Shown piece after piece: positions 47,478 to 55,655 of a stretch of 64,000 nt of DNA; the first letter of the stretch is position 1, and every line of letters begins with the position of its first letter. Position numbers and translations under genes: made by a program. The DNA lies in NCBI GenBank assembly GCA_951813255.1, contig OX638353.1:3020782-3084781 (forward strand), in the 5' to 3' direction. The stretch comes from an uncultured Dehalococcoidia bacterium. GTDB taxonomy: Bacteria > Chloroflexota > Dehalococcoidia > Lucifugimonadales > JAAXIE01. The notes beneath the pieces were generated by a model. That model was not told the origin of the DNA. It was given only the letters and a program-made list of their open reading frames with translations, and did no database searches.

Positions 47478-48296
47478 ATGCCGACCATCAGATTGCGGGA
47501 CGCGTCTGAGTACCCCGAGCAGGCCCGGAAAATGTTCGAGCTTTCGTCTGGCTGGTTCAACCACGAGTTCGAGACACCCCCGGCAATGAGTCGTGTGCTG
47601 GCGTGGGACCCGAAATTCGGCGGCCCCCATGGGCGTGCTATGAAGCGTGCCATGGCCCCCGGCGAGTTCACCCGTGGCGAAAAAGAGATGGTGGCCGCCA
47701 TGGTCAGCGGAATGAACGCCTGCGAGTATTGAACTCACGCCCACACTGCAGCCGGGAAGCTGCAGGGCATGGGGCAGGACGCCCTCTGGTACGAGGCAGC
47801 CATGACGGTCGGCATCACCAACGCCCACAACGTCGTTGCCGACGCCCTCGCCCTCGACGACCCGTTGTCTGCGCTCTTGGCTCCCGTGAGTGAAGCTGAA
47901 CCGTCTCCTGAGATAGAGGAAATCTTCGCGGAGATACGCGACTTCTACCAGCGGGCCGATGTCCCTCTCTGCTTCCGCCTGGTAGCCCACGATGCGGGCT
48001 ACCTAGCCGACATCTGGCAGGCCACCCGCCACGTCTTCTCCGACAACAACCTCACCCGCCGCATGAAGGAAGCCTTGGCCTTTGGCGTCTCAGTCACCAG
48101 CCGCTCAACCTTTGGCACAGCCTTCCACTTGGAGGAGATGAGGCGGCTGGGAGTATCCCACGCAGGCATAATGGAAGTCTTGGGCGTTACCCAGATGTTC
48201 TCTAGCTACACCAAGATCGCCGACGCCCTGCAACTCGAACCAGACATGGCGCATATAGCTCCCGTGGATACAACTCCTGCCCCTGGAATGGTGTAG
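47478..48296 (+). CDS. AhpD-like (carboxymuconolactone decarboxylase family) selenoprotein
   Basis: AhpD-like proteins are thiol oxidoreductases with a CxxC...H site. Codons 1-84 end in NACEY, then TGA (47730-47732), then THAHTAAG in the same frame to 48296. The site therefore reads C82-E-Y-U85-T-H-A-H89, with selenocysteine at the second Cys. Read through, the product is 272 residues with a second degenerate AhpD half (residues about 150-250, VTSRSTFGTAFH without Cys). AAGGAGG precedes the ATG. A perfect 7-bp SECIS-like hairpin follows. The alternative, a nonsense mutation, would need to hit just the catalytic Cys. Confidence 0.92.
47746..47765 (+). promoter_or_regulatory. Putative bacterial SECIS element (AhpD-like gene)
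   Basis: Perfect stem CTGCAGC/GCTGCAG (7 bp) with loop CGGGAA. The loop begins 20 nt after the TGA, the same distance as in the OsmC-like gene, and carries G at its second position. Fits known bacterial SECIS geometry. Confidence 0.8.
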
Positions 48297-48316
48297 CGCC
48301 TCGGCATCGAAAAAAA

Positions 48317-48346
48317 GAGGCCCGCCGTCTGGCGGGCCTCTTTTTT
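48317..48346. terminator. Bidirectional intrinsic terminator
   Basis: Perfect 10-bp stem GAGGCCCGCC/GGCGGGCCTC with a 4-nt loop, preceded by a run of A and followed by six T. It can end the aspS/AhpD-like transcript (plus) and the convergent BNR gene (minus). Confidence 0.95.
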
Positions 48347-48372
48347 GTTTCCGACTGTAGTCTAGCAGTGCT

Positions 48373-49446
48373 CTACGCAGTCACCTTCACGAAGGACTCA
48401 TAGTGGGCACCCTTGGAGATGGGGGCGAGGCCATTGAAGATTTCTTGCCAGCTCTCTCCGCCGTCGTCGCTGTTCCAGACCTCGCCTGTGGCGGTGGCTG
48501 CGAACATTGAGAAGCTGTCGCCACCCCAGTCCTCAAGGCACATCGCCTCGAACGCCGTGTAGACCTCGTTGATGCCATTCTTCAACTGGGTCCAGGTGCG
48601 TCCACCGTCCGTGCTCTTGGAGATACGGGAAGTGGCTGTGCCGGTCTCCCGCCAAGTGCCGGGTCCGAACTCAGCGGAAGCAACGAACATTAGGCTGGGG
48701 TTGCGGGGGTGAAGCACCAGCAGGTCAGGATACCCGCCTATGGGATGCTTCGTGTCCGTCCACTGGTCCCAGTTGGCCCCGCCGTCGCCGGTGTAGTACA
48801 TGCCGATGCCGGTGGTGACAAAAATCTCGTCGGGGTCGGCCGGATTCAGCACGCTGCGGTGCACGTCGTCATCCATGCCGTGAATCACGGTGAAGGTCTC
48901 ACCGTTGTCCGTGCTCTTCAGCAGGCCGCCCTGCTCCACGCCGACATACAGGGTCCGCGGGTCTGCGGGATGGAAGTTGATGTGCTTGGTGTGAGCGATG
49001 TGAGGAGGCGCTGGGAAGCCCCACTTGGACATGTCCACGGACCGCATGGCCGTCAGTTCGGTCCACGTCTGGCCGAGGTCGTCGCTGGCAAAGAGGTGGG
49101 CAGGCTCGGTCCCTGCATAGATGCGGGGCTTGCCGTTCACAACGGTGGCTTCCATGCTGTAGACATCCGCCTCGGTGAGTCCGTTGTCCCGCTGCTCCCA
49201 AGTCTGTCCGCCATCGGTGCTGGCGAAAATGGAGCCGTGGTTGGCCCCGGCGAAAATGGTGCCCGTGGTGGGCTCTACCACCACAGCGTGAATGTGCTTG
49301 CCCTCAAGTCCACGCTGGGCGACCTGCCACCCGTCACCATTGCGCTCAATGAACGCTACGCCATTGATCGTACCCACCGCCACGCGGTCTGACCGCGAAG
49401 CCGATGAGAAGATACTGGGTCCACCATGTGAAAGTGAAATCGTCAT
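48373..49446 (-). CDS. BNR/Asp-box beta-propeller protein
   Basis: A 357-residue protein with six Asp-box (SxDxGxTW) repeats: STDGGQTW, SDDLGQTW, STDNGETF, TGDGGANW, STDGGRTW and SDDGGESW. These form a beta-propeller as in sialidases and photosystem assembly factors. No signal peptide, so cytosolic or not classically secreted. Catalytic sialidase residues are not evident; function unknown. ATG 49446 is six bases after AAGGAG. Confidence 0.92.
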   Translation of the reverse strand: MTISLSHGGPSIFSSASRSDRVAVGTINGVAFIERNGDGWQVAQRGLEGKHIHAVVVEPTTGTIFAGANHGSIFASTDGGQTWEQRDNGLTEADVYSMEATVVNGKPRIYAGTEPAHLFASDDLGQTWTELTAMRSVDMSKWGFPAPPHIAHTKHINFHPADPRTLYVGVEQGGLLKSTDNGETFTVIHGMDDDVHRSVLNPADPDEIFVTTGIGMYYTGDGGANWDQWTDTKHPIGGYPDLLVLHPRNPSLMFVASAEFGPGTWRETGTATSRISKSTDGGRTWTQLKNGINEVYTAFEAMCLEDWGGDSFSMFAATATGEVWNSDDGGESWQEIFNGLAPISKGAHYESFVKVTA

Positions 49447-49538
49447 GGTCATCTCCTTACTGATTGCTGGGTCGCCTGTACTGATTCAGGATTATGGGTC
49501 AGAGGGATAAGAGTGTCAAAGGGCAGATTTAAGTGCCT

Positions 49539-49802
49539 TCAGTCGTCGGACGAAGGACTATCCCGGCGCACGGCGAAGCCTGACCCAGCCAAGAACCCCT
49601 CGACTCGGGCCAACCCCGTCTCGACCCCCGACAAGCGGCCGTCGGTCCTGTCGAAGCGAGCGTCGCTGCGTGCATCCGTGGCGTCGAAGCGAGCGTCGCT
49701 GCGGTGCTGGCCTCGTACAATGAGTGTGGCAAGACCGAGGCCAACAGTGACGCCGACAGAGATGATGGCGGCAAGTATCCCGAAAAACTCAGTCGAGCTC
49801 AC
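49539..49802 (-). CDS. Small membrane protein with degenerate repeats
   Basis: An 87-residue protein with one N-terminal transmembrane helix (FFGILAAIISVGVTVGLGLA) followed by repeated SDARFDATDAR-type units. The units form a soluble helical tail and resemble repeats found in small bacterial coiled-coil membrane proteins. Its role is unknown. It overlaps no known gene and lies between the BNR and M20 genes on the same strand. Confidence 0.75.
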   Translation of the reverse strand: MSSTEFFGILAAIISVGVTVGLGLATLIVRGQHRSDARFDATDARSDARFDRTDGRLSGVETGLARVEGFLAGSGFAVRRDSPSSDD

Positions 49803-49857
49803 CGTGGCCCTCCCAATAATTCTCCCAGATGTCCCTGCCTCCTCAACTATACCACGA

Positions 49858-51102
49858 CTAGCTTGCTCGGTTGCACCAGTCGGCCGAAGTCAGCGCCAGC
49901 ACCTGCGCCACCCGCACCATGCTGCTCACGCTCACGAACCCGTCAGGCTCGCCCTGCCGGTCGCGCCCTCCCTGGGGGCCGTAGAGGCAGCACGGTATCC
50001 CCGCCTCCCACAGGTGACAGCTATCATTGCCAGCGTAGGACTGGGTGACCACCGCACCTATCTTGTCCGGGTCTCGACCTGCAAAGGTGTGGAAGTTCTG
50101 CGAGAGGCACTGCACGATCGGCAGGTCCTGGGGCACGTCAAAGGGCTCCATATATACCGTCTGCACCTTGTAGTGGGCCGGCGGCGGTGCCTCAATCTCG
50201 TAGTTGAACGTCGGGTCCTCCGCCTTGATGGCGTCCAGCACCTTTGTCACATCCGCAATCACCATCTCCGCCGTTTGTCCTGGCAGTGTTCGGATGTCGG
50301 CCACCACCGTGCAGTAGTCGCAGGTGAAATTGGGCCCCCGCATGTCATGGTCTTTGCCCCGTCCCCCGAGGATGGTGCCGACGATGATGCGTGGCATGTC
50401 TGGCAGGTCGGCCCGTGGTGTGTGAGTGAACTGCACGTTCTTGATGGCGGGAATGGCCTTGATCATCATGTCGATGGCATCCACCGCCAGGTGAGACCGG
50501 CTGACGTGCTGCGACAGCCCGATGGTGCTGATCGCCATCTCCACCCACCCAACGTGAGTCGTGATGATGTTGTCCCCATCCCCCACCGGCTCGGCTACAA
50601 TCGCCGCATCCGTCTTCAACCCATTCCGCAGCGCAAACGTCGTCCCCACGCCTCCCTGCAATTCTCCGGCCACACACGCCACCACCAAGTCGCCCTTCAA
50701 CTCAACCCCCGACTTCCGTACCGCCTCCGCAGCAGTGATGATCGAGGTCACTCCACCCTTCATGTTGTTCGACCCACCGCCATACAGCCTGTCCCCCTCC
50801 CAGCTGGGCACCCAGGGATCGCGCACCAATCCGAACGCCAGCGGGTCGATGTCCATGTGCCCGTTCAGCATCAGGCTCTGACCCCCGCCACTCCCCCTCA
50901 GCGTTGCAATGGTCTGGAACCGCCCCGGCTCCACCTCCTGCAGTTGCACGTCATATCCGCGGTCACCGAAGAAAGTAGCCAGGTAGTTCGCCACTGGCGT
51001 CTCCTCCGTCTTGAAACTCGGAATCCGCAACAACTCGCTGCAAAACTCCACCGTCTCCTTCTCATCAATCTGCGCCAGTATCCGCTGCTTGGTATCCTCG
51101 TC
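49858..51102 (-). CDS. M20 family metallopeptidase (ArgE/DapE type)
   Basis: A 414-residue di-zinc amidohydrolase or peptidase with LMLNGHMDIDP (first zinc His and Asp), LYGGGSNNMKGGV (bridging Asp replaced by Asn) and IVAEPVGD (general base region). The usual zinc-bridging D of GGGxxDMKGG is Asn here. It may deacylate an N-acyl amino acid or a related substrate. ATG 51102 has GGAG upstream; the frame opens at 51132. A perfect TATAAT (51142-51137) lies 34 bp before the start. Confidence 0.9.
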   Translation of the reverse strand, partial: DEDTKQRILAQIDEKETVEFCSELLRIPSFKTEETPVANYLATFFGDRGYDVQLQEVEPGRFQTIATLRGSGGGQSLMLNGHMDIDPLAFGLVRDPWVPSWEGDRLYGGGSNNMKGGVTSIITAAEAVRKSGVELKGDLVVACVAGELQGGVGTTFALRNGLKTDAAIVAEPVGDGDNIITTHVGWVEMAISTIGLSQHVSRSHLAVDAIDMMIKAIPAIKNVQFTHTPRADLPDMPRIIVGTILGGRGKDHDMRGPNFTCDYCTVVADIRTLPGQTAEMVIADVTKVLDAIKAEDPTFNYEIEAPPPAHYKVQTVYMEPFDVPQDLPIVQCLSQNFHTFAGRDPDKIGAVVTQSYAGNDSCHLWEAGIPCCLYGPQGGRDRQGEPDGFVSVSSMVRVAQVLALTSADWCNRAS

Positions 51103-51289
51103 CATCTCTCGCTCCCAAAAGGATTTTCCCAAATGGATTATATGTTGGTGTGCCCTATGCTCTGCGCGATTGTAGCTGAAGGCGGGCGGGAGGCAAACTC
51201 TACGCCCCGCACCACCATTCCTGATATGATATGCCCCGCTACGGGCTCAGACACCCGAATACCCACACAACAACGAGGGAGACCCTGAA

Positions 51290-52156
51290 ATGACGCAACA
51301 GCAAGACCCTTGGATGAATTTCGAGTCTGCCGAGTTCGACGTGCCCGTCCATTGCCGCCGCTACGAGGGACGGGTCGCCATCGTCACCGGCGGTGGCCAA
51401 GGCCTCGGCCGCGTGATATGCCGCCGCCTAGCCATGGAAGGGTGCACCATCGTCATGGCCGACTTCAACGACGTCACCGCCCCCAAGGCAGCCCGCGAGA
51501 TGGAAGACGAAACAGGCCAGCCCTTCATGTGGATCGGAGGCGACCTGAGCGAGATCGGCGTCGCCGACGGCGTCGTACAGCAGGCCTTGGACCGGTTCGG
51601 TCGCATCGACACCTTGGTGAACAACGCTGCTATGCAGGCCCGCCTTCCCCTGCTGGAGTTCCCCGAAGAACTCATGCAGAAGTCGGTGAACACCAATGTC
51701 TGGGGCACCGTCCGCATGATGAAAGCCGTCCTCCCCCACATGATCGAGAGGAACTACGGGCGCATCGTCAGCATCGGTGGCACCGCCTTCGAGGCCGCCG
51801 TTCCCTACCACACCTTCCTCGGTGGCATCGGCAAGGGCAGCGTCGTCGGCCTCACCACCACCGTAGCCGCCGAGTACGGTAAGTGGAACATCACCGCCAA
51901 CTGCGTCTCTCCCGCTGGCATGGAGACCCGCAACGACGGCACCCTCGACTCAGTGGCCGGTCAGCGTGACGACTACCTGAACCCCACCCCGGAGATGCTC
52001 GACTACTATCCTCCCATGGGGGGGCGCAACTGGCTCGGCAGGGCCCGCTGCCATCCCGCCGAGGTAGCCGCCGCCGTCGCCTTCCTCGGCTCCTTCGAAG
52101 CCTCCTACATCACCGGTCAGCTTTTGGGAGTCAACGGCGGCGCCCGCATGGTCTAG
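51290..52156 (+). CDS. Short-chain dehydrogenase/reductase with altered Ser and Tyr positions
   Basis: A 288-residue Rossmann oxidoreductase. TGGGQGLGR (cofactor loop) and NNAAM are present. The catalytic-Ser strand reads IVSIGGT, and the stretch expected as YxxxK reads GGIGK, so Lys is kept but the Tyr position is Gly. A Tyr occurs nine residues before the Lys (PYHTFLGG). The C-terminus YITGQLLGVNGGARM is normal. GGGAG precedes the ATG, and an extended -10 (TGATATGAT, 51222-51230) lies upstream. An alpha/beta hydrolase gene follows 21 bp later. Confidence 0.88.
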   Translation: MTQQQDPWMNFESAEFDVPVHCRRYEGRVAIVTGGGQGLGRVICRRLAMEGCTIVMADFNDVTAPKAAREMEDETGQPFMWIGGDLSEIGVADGVVQQALDRFGRIDTLVNNAAMQARLPLLEFPEELMQKSVNTNVWGTVRMMKAVLPHMIERNYGRIVSIGGTAFEAAVPYHTFLGGIGKGSVVGLTTTVAAEYGKWNITANCVSPAGMETRNDGTLDSVAGQRDDYLNPTPEMLDYYPPMGGRNWLGRARCHPAEVAAAVAFLGSFEASYITGQLLGVNGGARMV

Positions 52157-52177
52157 GACCATGGCAAAAGGAAGTCA

Positions 52178-52939
52178 ATGACCTTGGCAAAGGGCCGACT
52201 CGACACCGTCCTGAGCAGACGAACGGAGGGCTACGCAGGGCAGGAAGTGCCCTACGAGCTTCCCGTCACCGCCTATCCCTCCAACTCGGGCGTGATCCTC
52301 GTGAACTCTCCCGGGTCCGGCGAACTCAAGGACGGGCGCTACAACCGCTGGGCCAACCTCGCCCGTGAACTTCAGAGCCGCGGCATGCTCAGCATGGTCA
52401 CCTACAACGTGCCCCGCCCCGACGCCCAGTTCGTCAACCCCACCGAGCCCTACGCCTACCAGAACGCCAGTTGGAACCGCATCCTCGTCGAGGGCCTCGC
52501 CCACGTCATCGACTACGCCTTGGAGCGCCGCCGCCAGCTATGCGGCTCCGCCGACCCCATCATGTACCTCTCCGGCTTCTCCTCCGGCGGCTCTGCCGTA
52601 GGCGCCGTCGCCTTCCGCTACTCTGAGATAAAGCGGATTCTCCTAAACTCCACCTACGACAGCGTCGGCGACTACTTCTACGCCGCCATCCCCCAGTTCA
52701 CCGGCCAAATCTACGTAGCCTACGGTGCCAACGACCCCCTCGCCCGCTTCCTAGCCTACGTCCTCCAGTTCGGCGCCAGCGCCGCCGAGTCCCTCCACGT
52801 CCGCGAAGTCCCCGACTGCGATCACCGCTTCAGCGGCGCCACCAACGGCAAAATCCTCAGCAAAGCCTTCCTCTGGGCCTTCGGCGAAGACGACACCTTC
52901 CCGTCGGAGGAGGGTGGGATGGATATCTACGACGAGTAG
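52178..52939 (+). CDS. Alpha/beta hydrolase
   Basis: A 253-residue protein. LNSPGSGELKDG is an oxyanion-type loop, SGFSSGGSA the nucleophile elbow (Ser), YGANDPLAR the acid region and VPDCDHRFSG the His. It follows the SDR gene and is probably in its operon. The substrate is unknown. Confidence 0.82.
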   Translation: MTLAKGRLDTVLSRRTEGYAGQEVPYELPVTAYPSNSGVILVNSPGSGELKDGRYNRWANLARELQSRGMLSMVTYNVPRPDAQFVNPTEPYAYQNASWNRILVEGLAHVIDYALERRRQLCGSADPIMYLSGFSSGGSAVGAVAFRYSEIKRILLNSTYDSVGDYFYAAIPQFTGQIYVAYGANDPLARFLAYVLQFGASAAESLHVREVPDCDHRFSGATNGKILSKAFLWAFGEDDTFPSEEGGMDIYDE

Positions 52940-53013
52940 AAGTGGCGCAGTTGACGATCAGCGTCTGCCGTGACAAGCGTTGGTACGCTCCCGAGTTGAT
53001 GCCCAAGAGCAAG

Positions 53014-53724
53014 TTATTCCAGACTGGGTAGCCGATTCTCCAAGGGATGCCAGTACACTGCGCCGGATTCAATCGACTGCGTGGCCTCTCGGTCATTCCG
53101 CATACTTGCTACGGCCGCATGGGCCGGCTTCCCGGTGAACCGGGTTATCAGTTCAGCGTTGCGGATGGCCCTTTCGCAGTCCCAACGGCCGGCGGAGAAG
53201 GAAACCTCCATCGCAATGTACCGCGTGTCCGTGCTGTCGGCGGCTTCGATTGCAAGGTCGGCATTTCGGAAGCTGCGATGGATGTCCCTAGGCAGGTCGC
53301 TTCCGGCCATACGGCTGAGGTCGTCGATAGTCAGGACCCGGACGAACCGCAACCCCATGTCCTCTGCTATGTATTGAGCGTCCCGTGCGGCTTTGTTTAC
53401 GGCGTAGTCTCCCTTGAGAGTGGAGTTATCGCTTTCCATACGGTCGAACCGGGTTTGAAAGTTTTGGTTCATGGTTCTCTGCTCCGCGTTGAAAGCGCGT
53501 AGCTCATCGTTGATGGCCCTCTGCTCTGCGGTGAAAGTCCTCATATCTTCGTTAAAAGCCCGCTGCTCTTCGTTGAAAGCCCGCTGCTCCTGGACGAATA
53601 CCTCAAATCGCATAGGCAACTGAAGCAGCTCCTCGCCCAAGATACGGGCGCGGACCGCTTCCCGCCATGAGGGGTTGGCGTCCAAGGCTTGAAGGAAGTC
53701 GTCGACGGTATTGATAGTTGTCAT
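53014..53724 (-). CDS. Coiled-coil protein with a PD-(D/E)xK nuclease-like C-terminal domain
   Basis: A 236-residue protein. Residues about 40-110 form heptad repeats (EQRAFNE, EDMRTFT, EQRAIND, ELRAFNA), a long coiled coil. The C-terminal domain (DAQYIAEDMGLRFVRVLT ... ADSTDTRYIAMEVSFSAG) resembles proteins in which a nuclease-like fold follows such a coil; the E in AMEVSFSAG could be catalytic but no full PD-ExK is evident. ATG 53724 is leaderless, 7 bp after TATAAT. Confidence 0.75.
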   Translation of the reverse strand: MTTINTVDDFLQALDANPSWREAVRARILGEELLQLPMRFEVFVQEQRAFNEEQRAFNEDMRTFTAEQRAINDELRAFNAEQRTMNQNFQTRFDRMESDNSTLKGDYAVNKAARDAQYIAEDMGLRFVRVLTIDDLSRMAGSDLPRDIHRSFRNADLAIEAADSTDTRYIAMEVSFSAGRWDCERAIRNAELITRFTGKPAHAAVASMRNDREATQSIESGAVYWHPLENRLPSLE

Positions 53725-53731
53725 TAGCCAG

Positions 53732-53737
53732 ATTATA
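53732..53737 (-). promoter_or_regulatory. -10 box of the coiled-coil nuclease-like gene, leaderless
   Basis: Perfect TATAAT on the minus strand ending 7 bp before the ATG at 53724. No RBS between them. Confidence 0.6.
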
Positions 53738-53810
53738 ACTCTTGCTTGGCGCATCGATAGACGACTCTGGGGATAGAACCCGCCTTTGAGAGCTCGTCTA
53801 GGCCTACCCC

Positions 53811-54863
53811 TCAGCCCGAAAACTCCAGCATCCGCTCAATCGGCACAAGCGCCCTCACCCTCACCCCTTCCTCCACGGTGATCTCGTGCCTCTCCGGGTC
53901 CTCCGTCTCCAGTGCCGAGAGTATCCCGTCAAGCCCAATCTGCCTCATGTGGCTGCAGAAGATCAGGCACGCCCGCACGAACTCCGTCTGCGGGAACTCC
54001 GCCGCCAGATTCGAGGCCATCTCGCACTCCGTCGCCAGGTAAACTCGCTCCGGCTGGTTCTCCCGGATGTAGTTGGCCATCTGCGACGTGCTCCCGTGGA
54101 AGTCCGCCTCCCCCAGCACATCCGGAGGGCACTCCCAGTGGGCCAGAATCCCCCTCCGTGGGTGCCCCTTCGGAAGGTCATACTGCTGCCGGATGACCTG
54201 CAGGTCCTCCACGGTAAACTGCTCGTGCACCTCGCACTTCGCCTCCCCCATACCGTTGTCCATACCCGGATATATGAGCTTTACACCATGACCCAAGTCG
54301 TCAAGCTCTGCCTGCAAATTCATCCCCATCAGCGTGTCCGGCAGGAAGATGACCCTGTCGCTGCCCGTGGTCCGTACAACATGAAGGATCACCGCCAGCG
54401 CATTGGAAGACGTGCAGCAGATGTCCGCCTCAGCTTTGGCGTCCGCGTAGCTGTTGACGTACATCACCACCGGAACGCCCGGGTAGGCTGCCTTCAGCGC
54501 TCGCACATCATCCCCTCTCACCGGGTCCGCCAAGCTGCAACCCGCCAGCTTGCTCGCAATAAGCACCTTCTTGTCCGGGTTCAGGATTTTCGCCGTCTCC
54601 GCCATGAACCGCACCCCGTCCATCAGGATGACCGGGCACGTCGTCTCTGCCGCATACCGCGCCAGTGCCAGCGAGTCCCCTCGCGCCCCGCTCTCCGAGA
54701 GCCCGAACACCAAGGGGTGCATGTAATTGTGTCCCAAAATCAGGACGTTCTTCTCTTCCTTTAGCTGCAGAATGCGGCGCACCTTCTCCTCGTTCGCCGC
54801 CGCATCCACTTCATAAGCCGTGTTCTGGAAAAACACTCGGTAGGACTCAAGACTCACAGCCAT
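53811..54863 (-). CDS. nadA: Quinolinate synthase
   Basis: 4Fe-4S enzyme that condenses iminoaspartate with DHAP to quinolinate in NAD synthesis. ILGHNYMHPLV, LMDGVRFMAETAKILNPDK, KLAGCSLAD (first cluster Cys), TSSNALAVI, LATECEM (second) and IFCSHMRQI (third) are all in order. At 350 residues from ATG 54863 it is a normal length. No nadB or nadC is adjacent. Confidence 0.95.
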   Translation of the reverse strand: MAVSLESYRVFFQNTAYEVDAAANEEKVRRILQLKEEKNVLILGHNYMHPLVFGLSESGARGDSLALARYAAETTCPVILMDGVRFMAETAKILNPDKKVLIASKLAGCSLADPVRGDDVRALKAAYPGVPVVMYVNSYADAKAEADICCTSSNALAVILHVVRTTGSDRVIFLPDTLMGMNLQAELDDLGHGVKLIYPGMDNGMGEAKCEVHEQFTVEDLQVIRQQYDLPKGHPRRGILAHWECPPDVLGEADFHGSTSQMANYIRENQPERVYLATECEMASNLAAEFPQTEFVRACLIFCSHMRQIGLDGILSALETEDPERHEITVEEGVRVRALVPIERMLEFSG

Positions 54864-54975
54864 GGTCTTCTCACCATCCCTCTGCTCGCCTGCGGTAATT
54901 CCGCCCCACCCATCCAACGCCACTTCCATTATAGCCCCCGTTCCCTACCCCGACGTTAAGTTCTCGAACCATCCC

Positions 54976-55015
54976 CGTCATTCCCGCGAAGGCGTGAACC
55001 CACGGCCCGGACTAC
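54976..55015. repeat. REP-like dispersed repeat upstream of the Rieske region
   Basis: CGTCATTCCCGCGAAGGCGT and the next 20 bases match the copy at 17901-17940 with few differences. Intergenic here, between nadA and the strong promoter at 55069. Confidence 0.8.
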
Positions 55016-55068
55016 GGAGTAGAGAAGACACGGACTTCACCACTACCCGGCCCATAACGCCCTCGCCC

Positions 55069-55097
55069 TTGACAGGAGCGTACATAAGTTCTATAGT
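55069..55097 (+). promoter_or_regulatory. Strong consensus promoter before a short hairpin RNA
   Basis: Perfect TTGACA (55069-55074), a 17-bp spacer and TATAGT (55092-55097). The predicted start is about 55104. It is among the best sigma70-type promoters in the window. Confidence 0.85.
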
Positions 55098-55103
55098 AAA
55101 CGC

Positions 55104-55155
55104 ATAGAGCGCGTAGGGGACTGACCCCTTCCGGGTCCCCTGCGTTTTCTTTTTT
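55104..55155 (+). ncRNA. Short hairpin RNA or attenuator
   Basis: About 52 nt from a predicted start near 55104 to the end of a T-run. The stem AGGGGAC/GTCCCCT (55115-55121, 55135-55141), extended by CGC/GCG with a 2-nt bulge, is followed by TTTTCTTTTTT, an intrinsic terminator. Either a stable small RNA or a terminator that attenuates the downstream leader and Rieske genes. Confidence 0.55.
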
Positions 55156-55166
55156 CGGAGGGTCAA

Positions 55167-55655
55167 GTGAAACAGAGGCATCGCGCAGCAAAGGAACATA
55201 AGGCCTGCTCCCCAAGACGTCGGCCCCACCTCCCCCTCTTCGCAATAGGAGTTGCAGTGATAATCGCCAAGCTGACCAGCTACGACAATTGCAGATTTTG
55301 CAGTGGTTTTAGCTACGAAAAATCGTTTTCAGCTACGAGCCCTCTGCAACTCCAGCTACGGCGCTACCTAAACCTGCAAACCCGCCTCAGCTACGACCCT
55401 GCCCGCAACGTGCAGGCCATCCTGCAAGTCTCTCCCTCCATCGCCAACCGCAAGTGCGGCGAGACTTTCGGGTACTCCCAGATACAAAACAACACTCTCC
55501 AGCTGCGAACGGGTCTCGCCGCGCAGCTACGGGAGGATGTATGCCTCCAACTATCCCGTCCCAAGCTACGGCAACCTCCCATCCGCTTGTCAGCCCCAGC
55601 CCAATCGGCTAGGATTGCTCTTTCCAACCCATTCAGGGGGGTTCGGTATGGTTGA
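55167..55655 (+). CDS. Doubtful leader ORF spanning repeat array C
   Basis: A 162-codon frame from GTG with GGAGGG just upstream. It ends in TGA overlapping the Rieske ATG by 8 nt, which could couple translation. The product is Ser/Tyr/Leu/Gln-rich and reflects the repeat array, with no domain I recognise. The repeat units change frame along it, which argues against selection for the protein. Confidence 0.3.
   Translation: MKQRHRAAKEHKACSPRRRPHLPLFAIGVAVIIAKLTSYDNCRFCSGFSYEKSFSATSPLQLQLRRYLNLQTRLSYDPARNVQAILQVSPSIANRKCGETFGYSQIQNNTLQLRTGLAAQLREDVCLQLSRPKLRQPPIRLSAPAQSARIALSNPFRGVRYG
55277..55572 (+). repeat. Leader repeat array C (CAGMTACRA units)
   Basis: Nine units start at 55277, 55310, 55330, 55353, 55388, 55479, 55500, 55524 and 55563; most are CAGCTACG, with one CAGATACAAA and one CAGCTGCGAA. 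Spacings are 33, 20, 23, 35, 91, 21, 24 and 39 nt. TGCAA occurs repeatedly between them. The array lies directly upstream of the promoter at 55587. Confidence 0.75.
55587..55615 (+). promoter_or_regulatory. Promoter of the Rieske oxygenase cluster
   Basis: TTGTCA (55587-55592), a 17-bp spacer and TAGGAT (55610-55615), 32 bp before the ATG. Array C ends just upstream of the -35, a usual position for activator or repressor sites. Confidence 0.6.
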
